Assembly: GCF_013817205.1 (NCBI RefSeq)
Contig: NZ_JACDDD010000011.1
Location: 1 to 60,590, forward strand
Direction: 5' to 3'
Source of the DNA: Polaromonas sp.
GTDB taxonomy: Bacteria > Pseudomonadota > Gammaproteobacteria > Burkholderiales > Burkholderiaceae_C
Length of the DNA: 60,590 bases
Within the stretch, counting starts at the first letter, position 1, and each line of letters opens with the position of its first letter. Positions 17,828-26,803 of this stretch are shown in pieces. The translations under genes were made by a program, and so were the position numbers. The notes under the pieces were generated by a model. That model ran no database searches. It saw nothing but the letters and a program-made list of their open reading frames with translations, and was not told the origin of the DNA.

Positions 17828-19495
17828 ATGAAGCATCTGTTGAATCTCTTGGCCGCCATCGCGCTGCTGGTCTGGGGCACCCATCTTGTTCGCACAGGCA
17901 TACTGCGCGTGTTCGGCGCCAACCTGCGCCACGTGCTGTCGCGCAGCATCAGCAACCGCTTCAATGCCGCGCTGTCGGGTATAGGCGTGACCGCGCTGGT
18001 GCAATCCAGCACGGCCACGGCGCTGATCGTGTCCTCCTTTGTCGGTCAGGGGCTGATCTCGCTGCCGCTCGCTCTGGCGGTGATGCTGGGCGCCGACATT
18101 GGCACCAGCCTGATGGCCGTGGTGTTCTCATTCGACCTGTCCTGGCTGTCGCCTCTGTTCATCTTTTCCGGTGTCGTGCTGTTCATATCGCGGCAGTCAA
18201 CCAACGTCGGGCGTGTCGGCCGCATATTGATCGGTCTCGGGCTGATGCTGCTGGCGTTGCGGCTGGTGACCGACTCCACGTCGGTACTGACCTCAAATTC
18301 TGCGGTCAAGGCCCTGCTCGGCACCCTGAGCAGCGATCTGCTGCTGGAGATTACCGTGGGCGCGGTGCTGGCGGTGGTCTCCTACTCCAGCCTGGCCATC
18401 GTGCTGTTGACGGCTACGCTGGCGACCACCGGCGTGATCCCGCCGGACGTCGCGCTGGGCCTGGTATTGGGCGCCAACCTCGGCAGCGGCCTGCTCGCGG
18501 TGCTCACGACAGCCCGCTCGGCCATCGAGGTGCGCCAAGTGCCGCTGGGCAACCTGGTGTTCAAGCTGCTGGGCGTCGCGGTGGCAGCACCCTTCGTCGG
18601 CCTGTGGCTGCGTCATGTGGCTCCGCACCTGGGCGCAACGGCAACCATGGTGGTGATGTTCCACCTGATGTTCAACACGGCGGTGGGCGTGGTGTTTATC
18701 GGCTGGACCCAAGTGGTGGCGCGCTGGGTCGAGAAATTTCTGCCGCGCCCGGTCAAGGGCCCCACGGCTGGTGGCAGGCCGCACCATTTGGACCCTTCCG
18801 CGCTGGCCACGCCTTCGCTGGCAATTTCATGCGCGGCGCGTGAAGCGCTGCACCAGGCCGATGTGGTCGAAAGCATGCTCAACGGCGTGCTCAATGTCAT
18901 CCGCAACAACGACCTGCGCCTGGCCGAGGACCTTCGCAAGCTGGACGACACGGTCGATGCGCTGTATTCGGCCATCAAGTACTACCTGACCAAGATCTCG
19001 CGCGAGGCGCTGGGCGAGGAAGAAAGCCGGCGCTGGACCGACATCATCAGCTTCACCATCAACATGGAGCAGATCGGCGACATCATCGAGCGGGTGCTGA
19101 TCGACATCGAGGACAAGAAAATCAAGCCCGGCCGCAATTTCTCGGAAGCCGGCATGGCCGAAATCTGCGAGCTGCATCAGCGTCTGATCGACAATCTGCG
19201 CCTGAGCATGAGTGTGTTCCTCAACGGCAGCGTGCGCGATGCACAAAAGTTGCTGGAAGAAAAAGCACGCTTTCGCGACCTGGAGCGCGCCTACGCCGCC
19301 ACACACCTGGGCCGGCTGTCCGACGGCACCACGCAGAGCATGGAGACCAGCTCGCTGCACATCGACCTGATCAGTGACTTGAAGCGCATTAACTCGCACA
19401 TCTGCTCGATTGCCTACCCCATTCTCGACTCGGCCGGCGCGCTGGCACCGAACCGGCTGCGCCAGAGCGTGCTGATGGACGACGTGTCCCGCTAA
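17828..19495 (+). CDS. Na/Pi cotransporter family protein with PhoU-like C-terminus
   Basis: 555 residues. The N-terminal ~330 residues hold the Na/Pi cotransporter fold with the signature VQSSTATALIVSS and, in the second half, SYSSLAIVLLTATLA at the repeat position. The C-terminal ~200 residues (from AREALHQADVVESM) are helical, PhoU-like. Such proteins import or export phosphate with sodium and are often linked to phosphate homeostasis; direction is unknown. ATG at 17828 with GAAG upstream. It is followed by a Bcr/CflA gene after 6 bp. Confidence 0.9.
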   Translation: MKHLLNLLAAIALLVWGTHLVRTGILRVFGANLRHVLSRSISNRFNAALSGIGVTALVQSSTATALIVSSFVGQGLISLPLALAVMLGADIGTSLMAVVFSFDLSWLSPLFIFSGVVLFISRQSTNVGRVGRILIGLGLMLLALRLVTDSTSVLTSNSAVKALLGTLSSDLLLEITVGAVLAVVSYSSLAIVLLTATLATTGVIPPDVALGLVLGANLGSGLLAVLTTARSAIEVRQVPLGNLVFKLLGVAVAAPFVGLWLRHVAPHLGATATMVVMFHLMFNTAVGVVFIGWTQVVARWVEKFLPRPVKGPTAGGRPHHLDPSALATPSLAISCAAREALHQADVVESMLNGVLNVIRNNDLRLAEDLRKLDDTVDALYSAIKYYLTKISREALGEEESRRWTDIISFTINMEQIGDIIERVLIDIEDKKIKPGRNFSEAGMAEICELHQRLIDNLRLSMSVFLNGSVRDAQKLLEEKARFRDLERAYAATHLGRLSDGTTQSMETSSLHIDLISDLKRINSHICSIAYPILDSAGALAPNRLRQSVLMDDVSR

Positions 19496-19501
19496 GCCTT
19501 C

Positions 19502-20728
19502 ATGAACCCAAACGCCGACCACCTCTGGAAGGGGCCGCGCTGGGCCCTGGCCGTGCTGCTGGCCCTGCTGGGCATGCTGGGCCCGTTTTCCATCGACACC
19601 TACCTCCCGGCGTTCTCGGGCATTGCGCGCTCGCTGGGCGCCACACCGGTCGAGATGCAGCAGACCCTGTCGGCCTACCTGTTCGGCTTTGCGTTCATGA
19701 ATTTATTCCACGGCGCGCTGGCCGACAGCTTCGGCCGACGCCCGGTGGTGCTGTGGGGCATCGCGATGTTCACTGTGGCCTCGGCTGGCTGCGCCTTGTC
19801 CCAAAGTATCGAGCAGCTGGTGTTTTTCCGGGCGCTGCAGGGCCTGTCTACCGGCGCCGGCATCGTGGTCTCCCGCGCAGTGATCCGCGACATGTTCCCG
19901 CCGGCGCAGGCGCAGAAGGTGATGAGCCAGGTGACGATTTATTTCGGTGTGGCACCTGCGATTGCGCCCATCATTGGTGGCTGGCTGTTTATGCACCTGG
20001 ACTGGCACGCGATTTTCTGGTTCCTGACGGGTGTCGGCGTGTTGCTCTGGGCGGCCAACTTCAAGCTGCTGCCGGAGACGCTGCATATCACGCAGCGTCA
20101 GCCCTTCGAAGTGCGGCATCTGATGCGCGGTTACTGGCAGCTCGGCTCCAGCCCGCGTTTTCTGCTGCTGGCACTGGCCAGTGGTGTGCCCTTCAATGGC
20201 ATGTTCTTGTATGTGCTGTCGGCACCCGAATTCCTTGAGAAGCATCTCGGGCTGGCTCCTACCGAATTTTTCTGGTTTTTCGTGTTGACGATCGCCGGCA
20301 TCATGGCCGGCTCCTGGCTCAGCGGGCGCCTGGCCGGCAAGATCGCGCCCAAGCAGCAAATCCGCCACGGCTTTGTGATCATGCTGGTGGTGGCGGTGCT
20401 CAACCTGCTGGCCAACCTGCTGTTCAAGGCGCATGTGTCCTGGGCACTGTTCCCGATTGCGATCTTCGCCTTTGGCTGGGCCCTGATGGTCCCGGTGGTC
20501 ACGCTGCTGGTGCTGGACCTCTACCCCGAGCGGCGCGGCATGGCCTCGTCGCTGCAAGCCTTCATCGGCTCCACCGCCAATGGCATTGTGGCCGGCGTGA
20601 TCGCGCCACTGATCATGCATTCGACGGTGGCGCTGGCAGCGGTGTCATTGCTGATGCTAGGGATCGGGTTGCTGGCCTGGCTGTATCTGCACCATCGCTG
20701 GCCCGAAATCGGCCGCGCAGTAGCTTAA
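19502..20728 (+). CDS. Bcr/CflA family multidrug efflux MFS transporter
   Basis: 408 residues with twelve predicted helices. The first-helix loop MLGPFSIDTYLPAF and the motif ALADSFGRRPVVLWG (MFS motif A) are diagnostic of the Bcr/CflA drug:proton antiporter group, as is FFRALQGLSTGAGIVVSRAV. It exports drugs or small molecules across the inner membrane; substrate unknown. The start lies 6 bp behind the Na/Pi gene, suggesting one transcript. The stop is followed two bases later by a GC-rich repeat. Confidence 0.93.
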   Translation: MNPNADHLWKGPRWALAVLLALLGMLGPFSIDTYLPAFSGIARSLGATPVEMQQTLSAYLFGFAFMNLFHGALADSFGRRPVVLWGIAMFTVASAGCALSQSIEQLVFFRALQGLSTGAGIVVSRAVIRDMFPPAQAQKVMSQVTIYFGVAPAIAPIIGGWLFMHLDWHAIFWFLTGVGVLLWAANFKLLPETLHITQRQPFEVRHLMRGYWQLGSSPRFLLLALASGVPFNGMFLYVLSAPEFLEKHLGLAPTEFFWFFVLTIAGIMAGSWLSGRLAGKIAPKQQIRHGFVIMLVVAVLNLLANLLFKAHVSWALFPIAIFAFGWALMVPVVTLLVLDLYPERRGMASSLQAFIGSTANGIVAGVIAPLIMHSTVALAAVSLLMLGIGLLAWLYLHHRWPEIGRAVA

Positions 20729-20729
20729 A

Positions 20730-20826
20730 GCCCCCACGCTCCGCCGCTGCGCGGGTCGCTGCCCCCCCCCCGAGGGGGCGCTGCGCCTGCGGACTGGCAA
20801 AGCCAGATCCGCGGCCCTGCTCGAAG
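20730..20826 (+). repeat. GC-rich post-stop repeat, copy B (after the Bcr/CflA gene)
   Basis: GCCCCCACGCTCCGCCGCTG begins two bases after the stop. A run of ten C leads into CGAGGGGGCGCTGCGCCTGC, then a GGCAAAGCC hairpin and CCGCGGCCC. Same order of blocks as copy A. Confidence 0.85.
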
Positions 20827-20855
20827 GGGATGCTACCGCACCGAGGCGTTGGCGT

Positions 20856-21662
20856 TCAGGCCAGCAGTGCCGCCTGGATCAGCGCGGCTTCGCTGGTGAA
20901 TTCGCCGGCGTGCATCCTGGCTATCATTTCGCCAACATCCATCAGCACAAACTGTTCGACCTCGCCGTCCTGGTTTACCGGCACCAAGCCATCCGGCACG
21001 GTGCAGTGGTACCAGTCAATGCGCTCGATCACATAACCTGCGCCGCGGCCGTCGTCGCAGGGGCGGCGGATATCGAGGCGGCCGCCGCGAACGATGTTGC
21101 GCAAATCCTCAAGACGCAAGCCGGCCTCTTCCCAGGTTTCGCGTTCGAGTGCGCTGTCCGGGGTGTCCGCGCCGCTGATCATGCCGCCCATCAAGGTGTC
21201 CCACATACCGGGATCGTTGGATTTGCTCCAGGCCCTTTGCTGCACCCAGAAGCGGCCGTCTTCGGCCCGCGCTATCAGGTGCACCGCCGCGGTGGCAATG
21301 CCCAGCACACGGACCACGGCGCGCTCTACGCTGCCTATGCGCCGGCCCTGCCCGTCCGTCACCGCGAGCTGCTCGTCGCGCCATGCGTGGGCCAGACCGG
21401 CCTCGCGCAAGGCCAGCGCCAGCGCACCCAGCGCAGCGGTCGGCTCCCCCCGAAGACACCAGGCCGGGCCACCTAGATGCTCTGTTTTTGATAGCTGCTC
21501 GCGCCCGTCTGACAAGGACTGAAGCCTGATTTGACTCAAGAAACTGGGTTCCACCGAACCTACCACGACATCACCAGCCAGCAGCGGCACGCGTGGCCGC
21601 GCCGGGGCCTGCGTGATGCTGGCGCGCAGGGCTGCCAGCCATTGTGGGTCCATGAGCGTCAC
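20856..21662 (-). CDS. NUDIX hydrolase with N-terminal DUF4743-like domain
   Basis: 268 residues (ATG at 21662; ATG at 21653, MDPQWL, is an alternative). The C-terminal half is a Nudix domain that would hydrolyse a nucleoside diphosphate derivative. The box runs GGMISGADTPDSALE then RETWEEAGL; the Glu of GX5E is Asp here. The N-terminal half resembles the DUF4743 domain found in such proteins. Between EPSFLSQI and GGPAWCL lies a peptide LQSLSDGREQLSKTEH encoded by a dispersed-repeat copy (21477-21532). It is separated by 3 bp from the qor stop, so it is co-translated with qor. Confidence 0.88.
   Translation of the reverse strand: MTLMDPQWLAALRASITQAPARPRVPLLAGDVVVGSVEPSFLSQIRLQSLSDGREQLSKTEHLGGPAWCLRGEPTAALGALALALREAGLAHAWRDEQLAVTDGQGRRIGSVERAVVRVLGIATAAVHLIARAEDGRFWVQQRAWSKSNDPGMWDTLMGGMISGADTPDSALERETWEEAGLRLEDLRNIVRGGRLDIRRPCDDGRGAGYVIERIDWYHCTVPDGLVPVNQDGEVEQFVLMDVGEMIARMHAGEFTSEAALIQAALLA
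21477..21532 (-). repeat. Dispersed ~50-bp repeat, copy 3 (inside the Nudix gene)
   Basis: On the gene strand it reads AGTCCTTGTCAGACGGGCGC, then GAGCAGCTATCAAAAACAGA (arm-then-core, O1). Read in frame as QSLSDGREQLSKT. Confidence 0.85.
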
Positions 21663-21665
21663 AAA

Positions 21666-22661
21666 CTACAAGGTCAGTAGGGTGCAACCCGTGGTCTTGC
21701 GCGCTTCCAGTGAGCGGTGGGCTTCCGCCACATCAGCCAGCGCAAAACGCTGGGCGATGGGGATGCTCACCTTGCCGCTGCTGACCAGTTCAAACAGATC
21801 ATCGGCCATGGCCTGGGTGGTTTCACGGTCGGCGATGTGGGTGAACAGCGTGGGACGCGACACATACAGCGAACCCTTGGCCGCCAGCAAGCCGATATCC
21901 AGCGGCTCCACCTTGCCAGACGCATTGCCGAAGTTGGCGAGCAGGCCGAAGGGCCGCAGGCAATCCAGCGACTTCAGGAAGGTGTCCTTGCCGACCGAGT
22001 CGTAAACCACCTTCACACCTTGGCCGCCTGTGATCTCCCTGACGCGAGCGACAAAATCTTCCTTTGCGTAGTTGATGGTGAAGGCGGCGCCGTGTTCTTT
22101 GGCAAGCGCGCATTTTTCGTCCGAACCGGCCGTGCCTATCAGTTGCAGGCCCATGGCTCTGGCCCACTGGCAAGCGATCAGGCCAACGCCGCCGGCAGCG
22201 GCATGGAAGAGCACATGGTCACCTGCCTGCAAGCCACCCTGGGGCTGGGTGCGGCGCAGCAAATACTGCACCGTCAGGCCCTTGAGCATCATGGCCGCGC
22301 CGGTGTCGAAGGAAATGTCATCGGGCAGTTTGCAGACGCACTTGGCCGGCATCACCCGCACCTCGCAATAACTGCCAGGTGGCTGGCTGGCGTAGGCAGC
22401 GCGGTCGCCGGCCTTGAGGTGGGTCACGCCCTCGCCGACGGCCTCCACGATACCGGCAGCTTCCATGCCGAGCTGCAGCGGCATGGGCAGCTTGTACACG
22501 CCGGCACGCTGGTAAATATCGATGTAGTTCAGGCCAATCGCCTTGTGGCGGATGCGGATCTCGCCCGGCCCGGGTTCACCGACTTCCACGTTCACCAGCT
22601 TGAGCTCTTCAGGCCCTCCGTGCTGGTCGATACGGACGGCTCTGGAGCGGGTCATGGCCAT
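21666..22661 (-). CDS. NADPH:quinone oxidoreductase, zinc-free MDR family
   Basis: 331 residues from the ATG at 22661, chosen for AAGGAATCATC just upstream. It is a medium-chain reductase: N-terminal GroES-like domain (MTRSRAVRIDQHGGPEEL, GLNYIDIYQRAGVY), then a Rossmann fold with HAAAGGVGLIACQWA, the quinone oxidoreductase signature. No zinc-binding cysteines. It would reduce quinones one electron at a time with NADPH. Similar to E. coli qorA by layout. It heads a two-gene unit with the Nudix gene and is divergent from an EamA gene. Confidence 0.92.
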   Translation of the reverse strand: MAMTRSRAVRIDQHGGPEELKLVNVEVGEPGPGEIRIRHKAIGLNYIDIYQRAGVYKLPMPLQLGMEAAGIVEAVGEGVTHLKAGDRAAYASQPPGSYCEVRVMPAKCVCKLPDDISFDTGAAMMLKGLTVQYLLRRTQPQGGLQAGDHVLFHAAAGGVGLIACQWARAMGLQLIGTAGSDEKCALAKEHGAAFTINYAKEDFVARVREITGGQGVKVVYDSVGKDTFLKSLDCLRPFGLLANFGNASGKVEPLDIGLLAAKGSLYVSRPTLFTHIADRETTQAMADDLFELVSSGKVSIPIAQRFALADVAEAHRSLEARKTTGCTLLTL

Positions 22662-22816
22662 GATGATTCCTTGAAAATGCAGTTGAAGGGGGGTGCGGCC
22701 TGCATCCTGCCATGAATCCACCGGGCTTGCAGGGTGCACGCCGTGTCATCCCGTCGCAGCGCCGGACGTCCATGCATCGGAAAGCGCAGTCGAAGGCAGA
22801 TGGTTACAGTCCCCGC

Positions 22817-23716
22817 ATGACATCCGGACTGAATTTTCGCACCGCCCTCTTGCTACTGGTGCCGCCCCTACTCTGGGCCGGCAACGCTGTGGTGGGCCGA
22901 CTGGTCCACGACCTGGTGCCGCCCATCACGCTGAACTTCCTGCGCTGGGCGTTGGCCTTTGTGATTTTGTTGCCCTTGGCCGGCTGGCTGCTGCGGCCCG
23001 GCAGCAGCCTTTGGTCAAGCTGGAAGCGTTTCGCAGTGCTCGGGCTGCTGGGCGTGGGTTGCTACAACGCGCTGCAGTATCTGGCACTGCAGACCTCGAC
23101 CCCGCTGAACGTCACCCTGGTCGCCTCCAGTACGCCGGTGTGGATGCTGGCGATCGGTGCCTTGTGGTTCGGCCAACGTGTCTCACGCCGGCAGATGCTC
23201 GGCGCGGTGTTGTCGCTTGCCGGTGTGCTGCTGGTGCTGTCGCGCGGCCAGTGGGCGCTGCTGGCGCAGATCCGGCTGGTGCCCGGCGATGTTTATGTGC
23301 TGTTGGCCACGCTGGCCTGGGCCTTCTACAGCTGGATGCTCTCGCAGCCGAAAGACCCGCCCGAGATTCGCAAGGACTGGGCCGCTTTCCTGATGGCGCA
23401 AATGGTGTTCGGGCTGGGGTGGTCGGGCCTGTTTGCGGCCGGTGAGTGGGCGCTGACCGACGCCCGCATCGTCTGGGGCTGGCCGCTGGCCGCCGCCCTG
23501 CTCTTCGTGGCCATCGGCCCGGCCATCCTGGCCTACCGCTGCTGGGGCGTGGGCGTGCAACGCGTCGGCCCCAACATTGCCGGCTTTTTCTCCAATCTCA
23601 CGCCTCTGTTTGCAGCGCTGATGTCAGCCGCCTTTCTGGGCGAGCTGCCGCAGCTTTATCACGGCATTGCCTTTGTGCTGATTGTCGGCGGGATTGTGGT
23701 GTCGTCGCGGCGCTGA
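22817..23716 (+). CDS. EamA (DMT) family transporter
   Basis: 299 residues with ten hydrophobic helices in two EamA repeats (LLLVPPLLWAGNAVVGRL starts the first; GDVYVLLATLAWAFYSWML the second). Drug/metabolite superfamily inner-membrane exporter; substrate unknown. The ATG at 22817 is preferred because the membrane segment follows directly; the upstream open frame encodes a charged, unlikely leader. TACAGT at 22805-22810 lies six bases before the ATG and there is no ribosome-binding site. It is convergent with the RIO kinase gene. Confidence 0.88.
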   Translation: MTSGLNFRTALLLLVPPLLWAGNAVVGRLVHDLVPPITLNFLRWALAFVILLPLAGWLLRPGSSLWSSWKRFAVLGLLGVGCYNALQYLALQTSTPLNVTLVASSTPVWMLAIGALWFGQRVSRRQMLGAVLSLAGVLLVLSRGQWALLAQIRLVPGDVYVLLATLAWAFYSWMLSQPKDPPEIRKDWAAFLMAQMVFGLGWSGLFAAGEWALTDARIVWGWPLAAALLFVAIGPAILAYRCWGVGVQRVGPNIAGFFSNLTPLFAALMSAAFLGELPQLYHGIAFVLIVGGIVVSSRR

Positions 23717-23731
23717 CGGACTTTTCGCCGG

Positions 23732-24592
23732 CTACCCCGCCACCTGCATGCGCACCCGCCGCGCGGCCTCTTCGGCGCGCGCGTCGTCGATCTCGCGCAG
23801 CACGCTGCCCATGTCCACTGGCGCGGTCCGGCGTTCGAATCGGCCGGTCAACGGTGTGTCAATATGCAGCGCGCCGCGCTGGTACAGCTCCCAGATCTCC
23901 AGGCCGTAGTCGGTGGCCAGCAGCTCGGGCGCCACCCGGCCGAAGAAGTGACGCAGATTGTCCACGTCGCGCAGCAGCATCCGGGCCGCGTGGTTGTTGC
24001 CGGCGGCATCGATGGCCTGCGGTAAATCGATGATCACCGGGCTGTCCACGCCCTCCTGGTGGCCCAGCAGAATGTTGAACTCCGACAGGTCACCGTGCAC
24101 CACACCGGCGCAGAGCATGCGCACCACCTGCCGGATCAGCATTGCGTGGTGGGCCAGCGCCTGCTCGCGCGAAAGCAGCACATCGTTAAGCCGGGGGGCG
24201 GCATCGCCGTGTTCGTCGGTCACCAGCTCCATCAGCAACACACCGTCGTGAAAGTTGTAGGGCGTGGGCACACGCACGCCGGCGGCGGCCAGTCGGTACA
24301 GGGCATCGACCTCGGCGCTTTGCCACGCGGCCTCCTGCGCCTGCCGGCCGAACTTCGTTCCCTTGGCCATGGCACGGGCTTGGCGGCTGTTCTTGACCTT
24401 GCGGTTTTCGGTGTAGTCCACCGCCTGGCGGAAGCTGCGCTGCGTGGCCTCCTTGTAGATCTTGGCACAGCGCGTGTCGTCGCCGCAGCGCACCACATAG
24501 ACCATGGCTTCCTTGCCGCTCATGAGCTGGCGCACAACGCTATCGATCAGGCCTTCCTCAACGAGGGACTGCAATCTGGGGGGAGCTTTCAT
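23732..24592 (-). CDS. RIO1-like serine protein kinase
   Basis: 286 residues from the ATG at 24592. Atypical protein kinase of the RIO1 type: the glycine-poor nucleotide loop SGKEAMVYVV, the Lys in CAKIYKEATQRSF, the catalytic loop VVHGDLSEFNILL (HGD-x4-N) and the metal-binding IIDLPQAID are all present. In eukaryotes and archaea RIO1 acts in ribosome maturation; the role in bacteria is unclear. The open frame extends further upstream, but that part reads as low-complexity Arg/Pro and is not supported. Confidence 0.92.
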   Translation of the reverse strand: MKAPPRLQSLVEEGLIDSVVRQLMSGKEAMVYVVRCGDDTRCAKIYKEATQRSFRQAVDYTENRKVKNSRQARAMAKGTKFGRQAQEAAWQSAEVDALYRLAAAGVRVPTPYNFHDGVLLMELVTDEHGDAAPRLNDVLLSREQALAHHAMLIRQVVRMLCAGVVHGDLSEFNILLGHQEGVDSPVIIDLPQAIDAAGNNHAARMLLRDVDNLRHFFGRVAPELLATDYGLEIWELYQRGALHIDTPLTGRFERRTAPVDMGSVLREIDDARAEEAARRVRMQVAG

Positions 24593-24678
24593 GGGTCTAT
24601 TGTGCGCGCTCACGGGTCCGCAAACGGCCAGCCGCATGCCGCCGCCCGCGCCATGATGACCATTTCCGGATCGAATAC

Positions 24679-25899
24679 ATGCGCACCCCGCTACCCCCAC
24701 CCATGTCGGCCCTGACCCGGGCCAACCTCGCAGCGCAATCCGCCGAACAGTTGAGCCTGGCGGCGGTGCCCATCGTCGCCGTGCTCTTGCTGGACGCAGG
24801 TCCGGGCGACATCGGGCTGCTGGCCGCGGCCCAAACCCTGCCCTTTCTGCTGCTCTCCATCCCCTTGGGCCTGCTGGCGGACCGCGGTTCGCGGCGGCGC
24901 CTGATGGCAGGGGCTGAAGCACTGCGCGCACTGGCGCTATTCGCCCTGCTGGGCGTGCTTGTTTTTGGTGAAGTCTCCATCGGGCTGCTGGCCCTGCTCG
25001 GGTTCATCGGCGCTGCAGGCACCGTCGGTTTCAGCGTGGGAGCGCCGGCGCTGCTGCCCTCACTGGTGCCGCGCGAAGCGCTGGCCAGGGCCAACGGCCG
25101 GCTGGAACTGGCAAGAAGCGCTGCGTTTGCTGGCGCCCCGGCACTGGGGGGCGCGCTGGTGGCATGGGCCGGTGCACCGGCTGCATTTGCGCTCGCAGCC
25201 ATGCTGTCGGTGGCGGCGCTGGCCCTGCTGCTGCAATTGACGGAGCCCGCGCGCCCGGCGGCGGCCCCGCGGCATCCGCTGCTGGAACTGCGCGAGGGCG
25301 CACAGCTGGTCTGGCGCCACAGCTTGTTGCGGCCGATTCTGCTGACGGCCGTGGCATGGAACCTGTCCTGGTTTGTCCTGCAGGCGGCCTATGTGCCGTA
25401 TGCGCTGCGGCTGCTCGGCCTGAATGCGGGCGCGGTGGGCCTGACGCTGGCTTGCTACGGCGCCGGCATGATCGCGGGCGCGCTGCTGGCACCGCGTATT
25501 GTCGCCACACTGCCCTTCGGCCGCGCCATCCAGCTGGGGCCGGCTTTTTCGGTGCTGGCCGCCCTCACGATGGTGGCCACGCTGGTCTTCCCATCCGGTT
25601 TGCTGGCCGGGCTGGCGTTTTTTCTTTTCGGCGCTGGCCCGATCATCTGGACCATCACCTCCACCACGCTGCGCCAGACGGTCACACCCGATGCCATGCT
25701 GGGCCGCGTGTCCGCGATTTTTCTGACAGCCAACACCGGCGCCCGACCGGTCGGCGCCGCGCTCGGTGGGTTTGTCGGTGCGACATGGGGCGAGCCGGCT
25801 TGCCTGGTACTGGCGCTCGCGGGTTTTGTGGTGCAGGCCGGTCTGATCGTCAACGCCAGGATTCGGGGCTTGCAGCGTCTGCCGTCGCCGGCGGATTAA
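24679..25899 (+). CDS. MFS transporter, enterobactin-exporter-like (MFS_3)
   Basis: 406 residues, twelve helices, very Ala/Leu rich. The region AAAQTLPFLLLSIPLGLLAD with RGSRRRLM is MFS motif A of the MFS_3/EntS-like group; FFLFGAGPIIWTITSTTLRQ and FLTANTGARPVGAALGG are conserved in helices 10-11 of these proteins. Substrate unknown. ATG at 24679 (or 24703, MSALTRAN, which begins nearer the membrane). Divergent from the RIO kinase across 86 bp with no recognised site. Confidence 0.88.
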   Translation: MRTPLPPPMSALTRANLAAQSAEQLSLAAVPIVAVLLLDAGPGDIGLLAAAQTLPFLLLSIPLGLLADRGSRRRLMAGAEALRALALFALLGVLVFGEVSIGLLALLGFIGAAGTVGFSVGAPALLPSLVPREALARANGRLELARSAAFAGAPALGGALVAWAGAPAAFALAAMLSVAALALLLQLTEPARPAAAPRHPLLELREGAQLVWRHSLLRPILLTAVAWNLSWFVLQAAYVPYALRLLGLNAGAVGLTLACYGAGMIAGALLAPRIVATLPFGRAIQLGPAFSVLAALTMVATLVFPSGLLAGLAFFLFGAGPIIWTITSTTLRQTVTPDAMLGRVSAIFLTANTGARPVGAALGGFVGATWGEPACLVLALAGFVVQAGLIVNARIRGLQRLPSPAD

Positions 25900-25917
25900 C
25901 GCGGATCAGGGGCTGGC

Positions 25918-26250
25918 TCAGGCTGGCGGGTCGATCAAGGCCATCGCCCGCGCAATATCCGTTTCGCGCGCCGGCCGCACCAGGCGTGCCAGTTCCTGGC
26001 CATTGCGCAGAAACACCAGCGTCGGCCACAGCTTGACGCCGAAGGAGCGGCCCAGGCGCCGGCCGCGGCCGTCTTCCACTTTGATATGGCGCACGCCGGG
26101 ATGACCGACAAACGCTGCCGTGATAAGCGCTTGCGCGCCACGGCAGAAGCTGCACCAGCCGGTGCCGAACTCCAGCACCGTCGGGCCTGCCAAAACGTCG
26201 ATCTGCGCGCGCTGCGGCTCGGGATCGGTGAAGTTGTCTGAAAAGCCCAT
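25918..26250 (-). CDS. Thioredoxin-family protein
   Basis: 110 residues, thioredoxin fold without a signal peptide, so cytoplasmic. The active site is GTGWCSFCRGA (CxxC = Cys-Ser-Phe-Cys, not the classic Cys-Gly-Pro-Cys), and the cis-Pro segment is GVKLWPTLVFLRNGQEL. It is the third gene of an SDR-thioesterase-thioredoxin run, only 3 bp after the thioesterase stop. It is likely a disulfide reductase of narrow specificity; partner unknown. Confidence 0.9.
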   Translation of the reverse strand: MGFSDNFTDPEPQRAQIDVLAGPTVLEFGTGWCSFCRGAQALITAAFVGHPGVRHIKVEDGRGRRLGRSFGVKLWPTLVFLRNGQELARLVRPARETDIARAMALIDPPA

Positions 26251-26253
26251 GGT

Positions 26254-26769
26254 TCAGATGTGCAAGTCCTGCGGTGCGGCGGCCAGCGTATCGTCCCAGT
26301 GCTGCAGCCAGGCCGGCTTGGGCCTGTCGAAGCTGCCCAGCAATTCGCAGGGGGCAATCGTGAGCCGCCCCTTCTTGAACTTCATCTTCACAAACACTTC
26401 AGCGTGCACCTGGGATCCGACTGTGAACACATGCTGAAAGTAGGCACACTTGGCATCGGTATGAATCACCTTCGACGTCACCGCCACGCGATCGAAAAGG
26501 CGCACGGGTCTGGCAAAGCGCACCAGCTGGGAAGCATTCACGAAGCTGTAGCGCTGGCGCAGCATGCCCTGCAACAACCCCGTCTTGATCCCGAAGTCCA
26601 GTTGTGCCGACTCAGCCATCTGCAGGTAACGGTCACTCTTGAGCGTGGCGATCCCTGTGTCCAGGGGCGTGACCCGAAAATGCACCAGCGTGCGTGACTG
26701 CGGGTCCGCGCTGCGGTAATGCCGCAGCGCGCGCAGGAGGGTCAGCAGGTTTCTCAGCAGGCCGGACAT
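26254..26769 (-). CDS. Hotdog-fold thioesterase (FadM/4HBT-like)
   Basis: 171 residues. The hotdog domain is recognisable by VTPLDTGIATLKSDRYLQMA, ARPVRLFDRVAVTSKVIH and HAEVFVKMKFKKGRLTI, the pattern of the THEM6/acyl-CoA thioesterase group; the usual Asp of 4HBT enzymes aligns at PLDTG. It probably hydrolyses an acyl-CoA. It lies 34 bp after the SDR gene, and the thioredoxin gene follows. Confidence 0.85.
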   Translation of the reverse strand: MSGLLRNLLTLLRALRHYRSADPQSRTLVHFRVTPLDTGIATLKSDRYLQMAESAQLDFGIKTGLLQGMLRQRYSFVNASQLVRFARPVRLFDRVAVTSKVIHTDAKCAYFQHVFTVGSQVHAEVFVKMKFKKGRLTIAPCELLGSFDRPKPAWLQHWDDTLAAAPQDLHI

Positions 26770-26803
26770 GGCATGCCTTCAGCGCCCGGGGCCTGGCCCC
26801 GGC

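Noticed and set aside
24597-25202. 201-codon minus-strand frame opposite the MFS gene
   Set aside because: Ala/Ser-rich shadow of a GC-rich membrane-protein gene.
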